From: JAEUJZ01 sp964460115
GTDB taxonomy: Bacteria > Myxococcota_A > Polyangia > Palsa-1104 > JAEUJZ01
Reading direction: 5' to 3'
Assembly: GCA_964460115.1 (NCBI GenBank)
Contig: CAYWPR010000023.1
Coordinates: forward strand, 11,735 to 75,734
DNA length: 64,000 bases
Under the pieces are notes generated by a model that saw only the letters and a list, made by a program, of their open reading frames with translations, was not told the origin of the DNA and did no database searches. Of the stretch, positions 18,316-28,472 are shown piece after piece. The position numbers and the translations under genes are program-made. The number at the start of each line of letters is the position of its first letter. The first letter of the stretch is position 1.

Positions 18316-18887
18316 CGATTTTCGATCAGCAGCTCTTCAAGCAGCACCAAACAGCGACGAACACCGACGGCCATGGCGCGCGAAGAAATGGTTGCGCCCG
18401 AGACGGCCGCGACTTCCTCGCCGGGGCGTAGGTGATCAGCAGCGGTTTTGCCCACAAACTGCTCGCGAAAACGCGCATCGCGGATTTCGTCTCCGTAGCG
18501 TTCTCGGTAGACTAAAATTTCCTGCCGCTCGACGGCGCCGCGCGGCGAGAATTTGACGCCGTAACTAATCGGCAAATGCTGGCCCTGTTCCTCGTCGAGC
18601 ATGGCATATCCGTCAACGGTGTCACCGCTTTTGGCGATATAGATGGTATAGGCCGTCTTAGGCAGCGTGTATCCAAGCTTCTGCTCGACGCGGGCGCGCT
18701 GCTCGAAGGACAACTCCAGCCGCTTATAAGTAACTTGCTGGCTGCGAGGAAAAAATTCGGTCAGAAGCCCGCGCGGAGTAAAGTAAGTCGCTTGTGCTTC
18801 CCCTCGCTGAGGCGTCCCCAGGGTCAAAAGTAGCCAAGTCGCAGCGATGAAAGGCAAGCGGCAAGGAAAATTGATAATCATTTTCAT
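18312..18887 (-). CDS. Exported FMN-binding-domain protein under a Fur box
   Basis: The protein is 191 aa. A signal peptide (LPFIAATWLLLTLGTPQRGEAQA) is followed by an FMN-binding domain like those of NqrC, RnfG and related exported flavoproteins. The key motif near the C-terminus is AAVSGATISSRAMA, in which the threonine of SGAT normally carries covalently bound FMN. A 15-bp sequence with 14/15 identity to the Fur consensus covers the first codons, so expression should be shut off by iron. Together with the overlapping histidine-rich membrane protein it may form a ferric or siderophore reductase, or another electron route to the periplasm. The start could also be the ATG two codons in. Confidence 0.88.
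   Translation of the reverse strand: MKMIINFPCRLPFIAATWLLLTLGTPQRGEAQATYFTPRGLLTEFFPRSQQVTYKRLELSFEQRARVEQKLGYTLPKTAYTIYIAKSGDTVDGYAMLDEEQGQHLPISYGVKFSPRGAVERQEILVYRERYGDEIRDARFREQFVGKTAADHLRPGEEVAAVSGATISSRAMAVGVRRCLVLLEELLIENR
18872..18886 (-). promoter_or_regulatory. Fur box overlapping the FMN-binding gene start
   Basis: On the minus strand this reads TGAAAATGATTATCA, which differs from the 7-1-7 Fur consensus TGATAATGATTATCA at one position. It overlaps codons 1-5. A TTGACT hexamer (minus strand, 18919-18914) lies upstream and could be the -35 element, placing the box at the transcription start. Binding by Fur is inference from the match. Confidence 0.8.
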
Positions 18888-19024
18888 TAACGATTACTAT
18901 CCCTGGGCTTTCGAGTCAACCGGGTTGTATGTCTCCTTGCTGCCTGACGAGCGATCGATGAGGAAGGGCCTTCCTCGGACGCTCGGCATGCAGCGAGCGC
19001 CTCCTTGAAACGCTGGCGTAGCGG

Positions 19025-20404
<1,380 letters not shown>

Positions 20405-20598
20405 GCGCGTCTTCACGCCTTATCGGGTGAAGCTCCACCAACTTAGCACGGCCATGGTGATATGCGCGACAGGTTCAATGCCTTGATGCACAGTCCTTGG
20501 CTGCGGTATGCTATGAACTTCCTTGTTTGTTGACGATTCAGCCTCGGTCGCAAGCAATTCTGTGGAAAAACGTGCCGGGATGGAGTTTGGCAAATATC

Positions 20599-21756
20599 AT
20601 GGCAACGGGCCGCGGACATGTCGCTTCCGGCACAGCAGAATCTAGCGGGCGCGCTGCAGAATTTATGCACAGCTCGGCGACCGAATTTGGCAGCGCGGCC
20701 CCCTCGGTGGGCGCCGCATCTGCCACATCTGGAGAATGGGCAGGGGTACGGCGCGAGCGGCACGGCGCCATTGTCATCGATAGAAGCCGCAACAGCGCCA
20801 AGCGCCTTGGGCGCGTGCTTAGCAGCGCCGGTTACAGCGTCAAGATCTTCGAAGACGAGCCCGCGTCCGTCATCTGGTCGGCCATCTGCAGCGACCCCGA
20901 AGCTCATAGCTGGCTTATTGTGGGCGAGCTCTTCGCCGCTGGCTCGCTGTGTAGCATTTTGCAGCGGCTAGAAGCCCGTCGCCACTGCCGCGGTGTGCTC
21001 TACTACGGCGGCAAAGACGCCGCCAGCAGCGAAGAGCCGGACATTGCCACGTTGTGCGAGCAGCAAGGACTTCTCGCGATCCTGGGAATGCGTGGAACCG
21101 CCACGCGCGATCTAGAGACCGAGCTTTGGGGCATCGCCAGCTATTTGCGCGGCCAGCCGCTTTTGCCATTGCAGGCTTATCTTTTGTGGGGCGCCGCTTC
21201 ACACAGCGCCGCCATCAACAACGTCGGCGGACGTGACGCAGCAGAAGAACGCATCATCAAGCTCTGCAGCGAGCAGCTTAGCACTGGCAGCCGCGTCACA
21301 AGCGGCATTGCCGAAGTGGTGCACGAACTGCTTACAAACGCCATGTACGCCGCGCCTATAGATCGCCAAGGCAGAGCCCTATACGCGCACGATCGCACGG
21401 CTGAAATTCAGCTGGCCAGCGAAGATCGCGTCAATTTCCGCTATGGCACAGACGGACTGCGGCTGGCGGTTGAAACCGTCGATCGCTTTGGTCGGCTGCG
21501 CCGCGCCGATCTGATTCGCAGCCTGCGCCGTGCTGCCTCCGGGCAAGTCAACCGCGCCGCCGGCGGCGCCGGCATCGGCTTGTCGATGGTCTACCGCACC
21601 GTTTCCGCGCTGCAGATCGATGTCGAACCGGGGTCGCGCACGCGCATCACCGCGGTCTTTGACCTAGAACCGGCGCGAGTTGCCGATGGCGGCCGTGCCA
21701 GCCGCAGCCTGATTTTTCCGGACCTAACGATGGCATCGGGACGGCGCGACACGTAA
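20599..21756 (+). CDS. GHKL-type ATPase with N-terminal receiver-like domain
   Basis: The protein is 385 aa from the ATG at 20599; frames open upstream but without a signal. Residues about 50-190 (GAIVIDRSRNSAKRLGRVLSSAGYSVKIFEDEP...) resemble a response-regulator fold but lack a clear phosphoacceptor context. Residues about 200-365 are a HATPase_c domain: N-box VHELLTNAMYAAP with Glu and Asn, and the Gly-rich lid GGAGIGLSMVYRT. No histidine-kinase dimerisation helix or H-box is visible, so it resembles the SpoIIAB/RsbW switch-kinase side of a partner-switch. The next gene, 58 bp downstream on the same strand, has STAS-like domains, the expected partner type. Confidence 0.78.
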   Translation: MATGRGHVASGTAESSGRAAEFMHSSATEFGSAAPSVGAASATSGEWAGVRRERHGAIVIDRSRNSAKRLGRVLSSAGYSVKIFEDEPASVIWSAICSDPEAHSWLIVGELFAAGSLCSILQRLEARRHCRGVLYYGGKDAASSEEPDIATLCEQQGLLAILGMRGTATRDLETELWGIASYLRGQPLLPLQAYLLWGAASHSAAINNVGGRDAAEERIIKLCSEQLSTGSRVTSGIAEVVHELLTNAMYAAPIDRQGRALYAHDRTAEIQLASEDRVNFRYGTDGLRLAVETVDRFGRLRRADLIRSLRRAASGQVNRAAGGAGIGLSMVYRTVSALQIDVEPGSRTRITAVFDLEPARVADGGRASRSLIFPDLTMASGRRDT

Positions 21757-21814
21757 TGGAGGCCGCAATGAGGTCGCAAAACATGGCCACCAGTCACAAA
21801 GGGACGAACAAACC

Positions 21815-24337
21815 GTGACTCAAGATGAACTATCCGTCCCGGTCGGGGTGTCGCAACCGCCCCCCAAGCTGCTTATCGACCGTTTGACCGAGGGTGAAGT
21901 CACTTGCTTGCGCCTGGCCGGGTTCATCGACGAACAGTTTGACGGCACGGGTCTGGCCGCGACCATCACTTCGCGCTATCTCATCCTCGATGTAGGCGGC
22001 GTCGAGCGCATCTCATCCTTTGGCATTCGCCAGTGGGTGGATTTCATCGGCAGCCTCACGCCCCGCGTGGCTGGCATTTACTACATCGAATGCTCTCCGA
22101 AGTTTATCGATCAGTTCAACATGGTCGCCAACTTCGTCGGTTCCGGCTACATCGTGTCTTTCTACGCGCCCTATCGCTGCGACCCCTGCGATCAAGAGCG
22201 TCGCCTGCTATTTCGCACCGATGAAGAGACGCCCCTGTGGAAAGCTGGTCAGGCCCCGCCTTCGATATGCCCGACGTGCGGCAATCCCGAGGATTTTGAG
22301 GAGGTTGCCGGCAACTATTTCTCGAATGTCGCGCAGCAACCGAGCATGCCAATTGCGCCGCCGGTGATGAATTTTTTGCGGGTGCACCTGAACTACGGAC
22401 AGGGCGGGCAGCGCAAGCTGCGTATCGAAAAGCGCATTGAAGGTCGCACCACCTATTTGAAGCTGGCCGGCGATCTGGACAGCGATCTGCGCGCTCAAAA
22501 GCTTGCCGACGGCCTCGAAGGCGAGCTGGTCATGGACCTTAGCGGCATTCTTTCGATCGATCCGGTCGGTACGGCGCAATGGCGCAAACTGATGCGAATT
22601 CTTGCAGCCAAAACCGGCGGCGATGAGCAAGTCGATCGTATCCATTTTGTGGCAGTGCCCTCGGCATTTCTGGAACGGCTCGGCCGCGCCGAGGACCTGA
22701 CTAGCAAGGGCCAGGTCTTATCGCTCTTAATTCCTTATAACTGCTCGCACTGCCGCGCCATCACCCAACATCCGGTCGATTTTTTGCAGCGCGGCGACGA
22801 GCTGCGCGCGGGCCGAGTTCCACGCATCAAATGCAGCGGCTGCAGCGGGCCGGTCACTTGCGTCGTTTCTGAAACTTGGATTACGCGACTGCAAGCCCTG
22901 CCGGTTCCTCAGTTCACAGAAGAGCTGCAACGCACGATTGCACGACTGATGGCGCCCCCGTCTAGCCCCCGCCTGGGGACGCCGACAAGCTCTCCCCCCA
23001 TTGTTTCTGATTCGCTTCCGCCTAGCCATGGACCGGGGTGGACCCAGCCGCAGCAAGTTTTGCTGAGTCCGGCGCTGCCGCCGACGCCTAGCGGTTTGCG
23101 CGTAAACCCAAACGCTGCCGCCGGGACGCATGCCGGAATGAGCAGCCAAAACCTGGCGCGACCTGACCCAGGCCGCTCCATGGACGGCTTGCGCGCCGCG
23201 CAAATGAGCGGCACCAATCTTGGCCCGCCCAAAGGGTCGGCCGCGCCGCCTAAAGCCTCGGGCTTTCTTGGCAAAGTACAAAACGTTCCGGGCCTTTTGC
23301 CAAGCTTGCTCGCCCTTTTGCTTGTATCCTCCGGAGCCATCGTCTATCGCATCTTGTCGGAGGCGCCTAGCGCGCACAAAGACAGCGCCTGGCGCATCGT
23401 CGAAACCGCGCAGCCTAGTGTGCCGCCTTGGCATGATCCCGCTTACAGCGGCAAAAAAGACCTGGCATTTCTAGGCCATAGCTGGCCGGTGCCCGATCGC
23501 ACGGAGGCGCAGACGCTGGCCGACGCGGCCGCGCAGGTAGACTTGATTCAGCACCTGGCCGATACCCTGGCGCACAATTCTGGCTATGCCGAATGGGAAA
23601 AAGTCGTGCCGCCGCTTTACAGTCAAAGCGTGCAAGCGGCGCGCAGCGACTTAGACAAAGCCGCTTTGCAATTGCAAAAGCTCACGCAGCGCGAAATTGC
23701 CAAAGACACCCAAAAGGCCGCCGAAGAAATCGCCGAAAAAGCGGCGGCCGCGCAAGCCCTTTCCTCAGCCCAAAAGCGCCTGGGTGAAATGCACCGCCGC
23801 GTCGCTCAGCTTTTGCGCAGTGGCAGTGGCGAAATTTTGCAAGGAGCGCCTTTGCAATATTGGGAAAAGCGCAGCCGAGGGGGCCAAACTCGCGAAATCG
23901 CCTATCAAGCCAGCAGCCTTTTGCAACTAAAGCCCGAATCGTTTGAGCGCTTGCAGGTCTATTACGGACAACCCGAAACCGCCGCGCAGGCGAAAATGCG
24001 CGCCGTTTCATACTTTCCACTTCTAGGATTTCGCTATGACCCGTCCGTGATGGGCGCCATCGTCACGCACATTGACGAGCAAAGTCCGCTGCTTCCTGCC
24101 ACGGTGCAGGTTGGTGACATTGTCGTTTCGATTGGCGGACGCGAAGTGCATAGCGCTCTCGAGTTTTCCAAGCTTGCCGACCAAGCGGTCGCGGATCGCG
24201 CCGAAAAGGACATCTTCATCAAAGTTCAGCGCGGCGAACAGCTTTTGAGCCTGACCTTGCCCAAAATTGCCGAAAAGCCCCCAGAAGCCGAGCTCAAACA
24301 CCCGCCCAGTCGCGGCTCTCGAAAAAATCACAAATAA
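21815..24337 (+). CDS. Two STAS-like domains, two Cys4 motifs, membrane helix and PDZ domain
   Basis: The protein is 840 aa with a GTG start. STAS-like domain 1 (about 20-115: YLILDVGGVERISSFGIRQWV) is followed by Cys4 motif 1 (CDPC...CPTC, about 118-155). STAS-like domain 2 (about 210-305: LVMDLSGILSIDPVGTAQW) is followed by Cys4 motif 2 (CSHC...CSGC, about 309-346). A Pro/Ser-rich linker leads to one membrane helix (about 490-512) and an Ala/Gln/Lys-rich coiled coil (about 600-670). A PDZ domain (about 745-820: GAIVTHIDEQSPLLPATVQVGDIVVSIGG) is outside the membrane. STAS domains are targets of RsbW-like kinases, and the preceding gene encodes a candidate. I know of no named family with this order. 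Confidence 0.82.
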   Translation: MTQDELSVPVGVSQPPPKLLIDRLTEGEVTCLRLAGFIDEQFDGTGLAATITSRYLILDVGGVERISSFGIRQWVDFIGSLTPRVAGIYYIECSPKFIDQFNMVANFVGSGYIVSFYAPYRCDPCDQERRLLFRTDEETPLWKAGQAPPSICPTCGNPEDFEEVAGNYFSNVAQQPSMPIAPPVMNFLRVHLNYGQGGQRKLRIEKRIEGRTTYLKLAGDLDSDLRAQKLADGLEGELVMDLSGILSIDPVGTAQWRKLMRILAAKTGGDEQVDRIHFVAVPSAFLERLGRAEDLTSKGQVLSLLIPYNCSHCRAITQHPVDFLQRGDELRAGRVPRIKCSGCSGPVTCVVSETWITRLQALPVPQFTEELQRTIARLMAPPSSPRLGTPTSSPPIVSDSLPPSHGPGWTQPQQVLLSPALPPTPSGLRVNPNAAAGTHAGMSSQNLARPDPGRSMDGLRAAQMSGTNLGPPKGSAAPPKASGFLGKVQNVPGLLPSLLALLLVSSGAIVYRILSEAPSAHKDSAWRIVETAQPSVPPWHDPAYSGKKDLAFLGHSWPVPDRTEAQTLADAAAQVDLIQHLADTLAHNSGYAEWEKVVPPLYSQSVQAARSDLDKAALQLQKLTQREIAKDTQKAAEEIAEKAAAAQALSSAQKRLGEMHRRVAQLLRSGSGEILQGAPLQYWEKRSRGGQTREIAYQASSLLQLKPESFERLQVYYGQPETAAQAKMRAVSYFPLLGFRYDPSVMGAIVTHIDEQSPLLPATVQVGDIVVSIGGREVHSALEFSKLADQAVADRAEKDIFIKVQRGEQLLSLTLPKIAEKPPEAELKHPPSRGSRKNHK

Positions 24338-24342
24338 TATTC

Positions 24343-26907
24343 TTAGAGATTCTTTGGACGGCCGGCGGGCAGTGAAAACATGAAGGCGGGCAAGCGTATG
24401 TCAGAAGGTGCGCCGGGCGGAACTTCGCTGTACAGCCACTGATAAATCAAGTAGCTCGACAGCACACGCTTAGTATATCCGCGCGTTTCGTCGTAGGGAA
24501 TGGCTTCGATGAACAGGTCGATCTCGGCGGTATCGGCGTTTGTCTTTAGCCATTTGGTCACAGCGCCCTCGCCAGCGTTGTAACTGGCGATGGTCAGCGC
24601 CGGGTTTTGCTGCCAAAGCTGCCACAAAAAGCCTAAAAAGCGCGCCCCGATCGCGACATTTATCGAAGGGTCGCGCAGCGCATCGCGGTCGTATGGCAGT
24701 CCCGCCGCAAAACGTTTGGCCGTCGGCTGTATCATCTGCGTCAGCCCCACTGCATTGGCGAACGATTCGGTGCGCGCATCAAACGCTGATTCTTCGCGCA
24801 CGATGGCCAGTTGCAGGCTTTCGGGCTGGCCATTTTGCTGAGCCGCGGCAAAAAGCAGGTCAAAAAAGCCGCGCGGATAGGCCAAAAGCCAATACTTGCG
24901 CCAGATACCGACGGGATAGTGCCGCTGCCAGTCCGTCAGTACATGCCGCGGAATGATGTGCGACAAGTGCCAGGCCGAGGCGCGATCAAACAGCACCGCC
25001 GCCAGCCACAAAAGCTCTGCACGTTCGGCCGACACCGCAACCTTTGCGCGTTCCTCGGCAGGACCAATGCCAATGGACTGAAACTCGCGGCGGGCTTCGC
25101 TGCCTAGCCCCAGACGCAAAAGTTCGGCGCCGCGCAAAAATGCCTCGTGCGCAAACAGCGCGCGCGGTTGAAACCCAAAGCCGTCATCTTCCGAGCGTGC
25201 CTCTGCGCCGCCGAGCATCGTCAAAAGGCGACTCGATTCGTTGCCAAAGCCGGCGCGCAAACGCTCAAGCGCCAGCAGCGTATAAAAGCTCAGCGGATAT
25301 TCCTCGGCAGTGCGCCGATAAAAACGCGCCGCGGTGCTGCCATCTTTTTGCAGCTCGGCGACGCGGCCCAGCCAGTAGAGCGTCCGGCCCTCTTCCGCCC
25401 AGCCAGCCTCTCGCGGAATTTTGGCCAGCGAAATTTCCAAAAAACTCCGCGCTTTGTTCAAATCCTGCTTGCGCAGAGCGCGCAAGGCCAAGCGCCACAG
25501 TGCCTCGGCCCTTTTGTCTCCGGCAGGATAGCGATCGGGCAGTTCACCAAGCAAGGTGGACAGTCGCGCTTCATAATCCGGGCAAGTGTCGGCTTGGCAG
25601 GTCTTTTTGGGCCCGTCGCGCAGCAGCCGATCCGCCAGATCTTGGTACATCTCGGCCTGGCGCAGGCGGGCATCATCGGCATAGCTGTGGCCCGGATGAG
25701 CCGCCTCTGCGGCTGCAAATAAATCGGCGGCCTGCTGAAGCTGGCCCGCACTTGCGTGGCAGCGCGCCGATTGATAAAGCGCCTTCATATGCAAGTCGTC
25801 GTTTTTGGCGGCAGCAGGCGCACAAGCGACGATGGCGTCATCAAAAAGCGGCGCGGCACGCGGACGTTCGCGCTGCTTAAAGACGCTTTGCGCCAGATGG
25901 TAGCGGGCCACGCATCGCTGCGCGCCATCTAGATCCGGCTGTTCAAGCGCCCACCGATAAGCGGATTCGCTTTCCGCATTGCGCATGTTTTCAAACAAAA
26001 TCTGCGCGCGCTGCAAGAGCTCTGTCGCGGAAAAAGGCGCGGCCTTGCCTTTGGGACCAAGCTGCTCCAAGCGCTTGCCGGCCACGGCGGCATAGACCTC
26101 GTGCGGCGCCTCTATATAAAGCCGCCGCCAAATCAGCAGAGCCTCGGCAAACCGTCCGGCGCTGTCAAGCTTCTGGGCCAGCGCCAATTCTCCATCGCGG
26201 CGATGCGAGCTGAAAGGACAAGCGGCCGAAAAATCGCCGTAAGCTCGAATCGCGCGCTCGTTCGCCGAGCCGGATGGAGTCCCGCCAGGCGCCGCGGGAA
26301 CCTCGGCCAAGCGCCGCAGCGCCTCGGCACGGAAGTAGCGCGCATCACAATCCAGCACCGAATCGCTTGCCACCTGCTCCATGCGCAAAAGCGCCAAGCT
26401 TGGCTGCTGCGCCAGCAAATAAGCGCGGCCCGCGTAAAAAGCATGATAGCTGCGCAAAAGCGGATAGGCAGTGAACAGCGCGTCAAAGTGCGCGGCGGCA
26501 CGTTCGGCAAAAGCGCTACCGGCACTTGGCTGCCGACTGGCGGCTTCGGCAGTACGCAGCTCGGCCAAAGCCCGCAAAAACTGCGCGCGTGGGTCGCTGT
26601 CGAGCGCGGCTTTGGCGCCAGGCTGGGCCCAAAGCTCATCCACAAGGCGCAGGGCTTCGGCGGCATTTCCGCTGCGTAGACGCTCGCTGGCTTTGGCGAG
26701 CGGTCCATTTTGAAAGTAGGGCACAAGCGCGCTCGGCTCAAAACGCGTCACCGGCGTCCCCGGCGGAGGCAGCGGTTGCAGCTTGATCGGTTCCTCTTTA
26801 TAGACGATGTCCTCCGCGCCAAAAGCCGGAAATGGCGCGGTCAGAAAAATCCCCCCCAGGCCCCAAAGCACAGCCGCGCTTGCCAGCCTTATAGCCAAAC
26901 ATTGCAT
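24343..26907 (-). CDS. slt: Slt70-like soluble lytic transglycosylase with long helical superhelix
   Basis: The protein is 854 aa. The ATG at 26907 gives a signal peptide (MQCLAIRLASAAVLWGLGG...AFGA) that a longer TTG frame would spoil. Residues about 40-680 are TPR-like helical repeats forming the U-shaped superhelix. The C-terminal 170 residues are a family-1 transglycosylase: LAIVREESAFDARTES with catalytic Glu at about 706, AVGLTQMIQPTA, and IASYNAGEGAVTKWL. It cleaves peptidoglycan between MurNAc and GlcNAc with anhydro-MurNAc formation, and should be periplasmic. It is larger than E. coli Slt70 because of extra repeats. It converges with the PDZ gene, 5 bp apart. Confidence 0.92.
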   Translation of the reverse strand: MQCLAIRLASAAVLWGLGGIFLTAPFPAFGAEDIVYKEEPIKLQPLPPPGTPVTRFEPSALVPYFQNGPLAKASERLRSGNAAEALRLVDELWAQPGAKAALDSDPRAQFLRALAELRTAEAASRQPSAGSAFAERAAAHFDALFTAYPLLRSYHAFYAGRAYLLAQQPSLALLRMEQVASDSVLDCDARYFRAEALRRLAEVPAAPGGTPSGSANERAIRAYGDFSAACPFSSHRRDGELALAQKLDSAGRFAEALLIWRRLYIEAPHEVYAAVAGKRLEQLGPKGKAAPFSATELLQRAQILFENMRNAESESAYRWALEQPDLDGAQRCVARYHLAQSVFKQRERPRAAPLFDDAIVACAPAAAKNDDLHMKALYQSARCHASAGQLQQAADLFAAAEAAHPGHSYADDARLRQAEMYQDLADRLLRDGPKKTCQADTCPDYEARLSTLLGELPDRYPAGDKRAEALWRLALRALRKQDLNKARSFLEISLAKIPREAGWAEEGRTLYWLGRVAELQKDGSTAARFYRRTAEEYPLSFYTLLALERLRAGFGNESSRLLTMLGGAEARSEDDGFGFQPRALFAHEAFLRGAELLRLGLGSEARREFQSIGIGPAEERAKVAVSAERAELLWLAAVLFDRASAWHLSHIIPRHVLTDWQRHYPVGIWRKYWLLAYPRGFFDLLFAAAQQNGQPESLQLAIVREESAFDARTESFANAVGLTQMIQPTAKRFAAGLPYDRDALRDPSINVAIGARFLGFLWQLWQQNPALTIASYNAGEGAVTKWLKTNADTAEIDLFIEAIPYDETRGYTKRVLSSYLIYQWLYSEVPPGAPSDIRLPAFMFSLPAGRPKNL

Positions 26908-27023
26908 GGCCGACAGGCTAACAGCTTTTGGCAGCGCCGCCAAAATAGCGCCGCGACGCGGTTATAAGCGCCGCGGACTTGCCAGCGACATAAAGAGGTT
27001 ATAGTTCTTCACAGGAGGTTGCG

Positions 27024-27866
27024 ATGCGTGCTCAGCCACGAATGAAAATGGAGATGCTTTTCTGCATGGCCGCGATGCTGCTTGGTTGCGCCACCGTGCG
27101 CCCCGTGCCCGTCTCCAGCCAGCCGCTGGCGACCACGACGGTCGCTGATGTAGTGGTCAGCGTGCCGCGCCTTGACGTAGGTGATTACCCGGGCGACATC
27201 CTCGATATCGCCACCGCAGTCCTTGTGGTGATCGAAAATCGCAGCAATCATGAAATTCAGGTGGATCCCGAGGGATTTCTGCTGGGGCCCGAGGGCGGCA
27301 CGCTGCTAAGCCCCATCGCGCCGCAACAGCTCGCACTGAAATCATTGACCCCGCCGGCCAATCAGTCGGACGGAGACATGCTGGCCGCCTGGCGCGGCGG
27401 CGGCGGCGGCTTTCGCGGTTCGGTCGGCGCGCCCCGCAGCGGCGGATTCATGCCGCGGGGTTCTGTAGGCGGCCGCATCGGAGCGCCTGGGGGCTGGGGC
27501 TTTCGCGGCGGCGGCTTTCGCGGCCGGCTGGGTCCCTACGCTGGATATACGCGCTGGGGATTCTGGTCGGGGGGGCCGCTTTTCTGGGGCTCGAACTGGT
27601 ACGCCGGCTGGTATGGCTCGCCTTGGTTTGGTCCGTGGTTTTATGACGGGCCGCGCTACTATGCCTGGTCGCGCGACGATGCTTTGCGCTTGGCGTTGCC
27701 GTCTAGCCGATTGCCGCCCGGTGCGCGTTCCGGCGGCTTTTTGTATTACCCCCGCTTAGAACATGCCGAGGGTCAGCCGCTGGTTCTGCAATGGAGCATA
27801 CGCGAGGCCACAACGCAGCAAGTGCTTGGTACGATGCAGCTTCCTTTAGAAATGCGTGCCGATTGA
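27024..27866 (+). CDS. Lipoprotein with Gly/Arg-rich central region
   Basis: The protein is 280 aa, with a strong AGGAGG site 5 nt before the ATG. A signal peptide ends in the lipobox MLLGCATV. Residues about 35-110 form a beta-rich domain with VVIENRSNHEIQVDPEGFLL, like surface or fibronectin-like folds. Residues about 117-215 are Gly/Arg/Trp/Phe-rich (RGGGGGFRGS, GGGFRGRLGPYAG, NWYAGWYGSPWFGPWFYDGP). The C-terminal 60 residues return to a beta-rich fold (PLVLQWSIREATTQQVLG). It is probably an envelope protein of unknown function. Its stop overlaps the ATG of the next lipoprotein gene. Confidence 0.82.
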   Translation: MRAQPRMKMEMLFCMAAMLLGCATVRPVPVSSQPLATTTVADVVVSVPRLDVGDYPGDILDIATAVLVVIENRSNHEIQVDPEGFLLGPEGGTLLSPIAPQQLALKSLTPPANQSDGDMLAAWRGGGGGFRGSVGAPRSGGFMPRGSVGGRIGAPGGWGFRGGGFRGRLGPYAGYTRWGFWSGGPLFWGSNWYAGWYGSPWFGPWFYDGPRYYAWSRDDALRLALPSSRLPPGARSGGFLYYPRLEHAEGQPLVLQWSIREATTQQVLGTMQLPLEMRAD

Positions 27867-28036
27867 TGTTCATACAGTGTCGTAAAGTTGCAGGCCTGTG
27901 CAGCCTGCTTTTCGCCGTCCTTTTGACCCTTTCCTGCGACAAGGGACAAGGACAAAATCCGACTTCGCTTTGGCTGAGCTACGCGCAAAGCGAGCTCGAC
28001 CTAGTGCTTATTGATCACGAGCCGCCGCCTTTTTGA
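27866..28036 (+). CDS. Short lipoprotein, N-terminal part of an interrupted gene
   Basis: The product is 56 aa. The ATG overlaps the stop of the preceding lipoprotein gene (TGATG), so it is translationally coupled. A signal peptide ends at the lipobox LTLSC, and the following 30 residues include LVLIDHEPPPF. A TGA stop at 28034-28036 then interrupts the frame. The same frame stays open for another 139 codons to 28453 with protein-like composition, so the original gene probably encoded about 195 aa and a nonsense change or sequencing error has split it. If the short product is real it would be a minimal lipoprotein. Confidence 0.6.
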   Translation: MFIQCRKVAGLCSLLFAVLLTLSCDKGQGQNPTSLWLSYAQSELDLVLIDHEPPPF

Positions 28037-28045
28037 GCACCCGGT

Positions 28046-28453
28046 GTGAGGGCCGGTGGCTCTCCTTCATACATCGAAGCGCCATATACGCTGCGCGGCC
28101 CCATCTCCGCCGGATCGTGGAACTTGGTCGCGGACGGCATTATTGCCGGCAGCAATGTCCGATCGATCACCATCCAGTTCGAAATGCGGTGGCGGCGTAA
28201 AGGGGCTGGCGACGACAGCGGCGATCTAGTCATTCTGGCCCGAGAGCACACGTTTGTACGCAACGTGGATCAGCCATTTTCTGCCGTGCCTTATGAAGAC
28301 AGCGTACAGGGCGTGGCCGCCCCGGCCGAGCCAGGTGACAGCCTGATCTTGCGCATCACCGCCCAAAACGGCGACACCGGCGCCCTTTACATTCCCAACG
28401 GCGATGGCCAAAATGCGCAGGGACGAATTCCCCATCTAGATCTGCCGCAATAA
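28046..28453 (+). CDS. Hypothetical protein, C-terminal part of the interrupted lipoprotein gene
   Basis: The frame is 135 aa and in the same reading frame as the preceding lipoprotein fragment, separated only by TGA and three codons. A GTG at 28046 could start it, but no ribosome-binding site or signal peptide is seen. The body is beta-rich (SITIQFEMRWRRKGAG, DLVILAREHTFVRNVD) and ends in a Gly/Asn/Gln-rich tail. The simplest reading is that it is the ligand-facing body of the lipoprotein that begins at 27866, now translated poorly or not at all. Family not recognised. Confidence 0.5.
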   Translation: MRAGGSPSYIEAPYTLRGPISAGSWNLVADGIIAGSNVRSITIQFEMRWRRKGAGDDSGDLVILAREHTFVRNVDQPFSAVPYEDSVQGVAAPAEPGDSLILRITAQNGDTGALYIPNGDGQNAQGRIPHLDLPQ

Positions 28454-28472
28454 GCGCTTATAAACATCCGCA

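Noticed and set aside
25044..25880. 278-codon open frame antisense to the transglycosylase gene
   Set aside because: It lies fully within a gene with clear signal peptide and catalytic motifs; composition is Arg/Ala-rich and shadow-like.
28034..28036. TGA as a selenocysteine codon
   Set aside because: No SECIS-like hairpin just after the TGA was apparent and no Cys-containing redox motif surrounds it; a nonsense change or sequence error is simpler.
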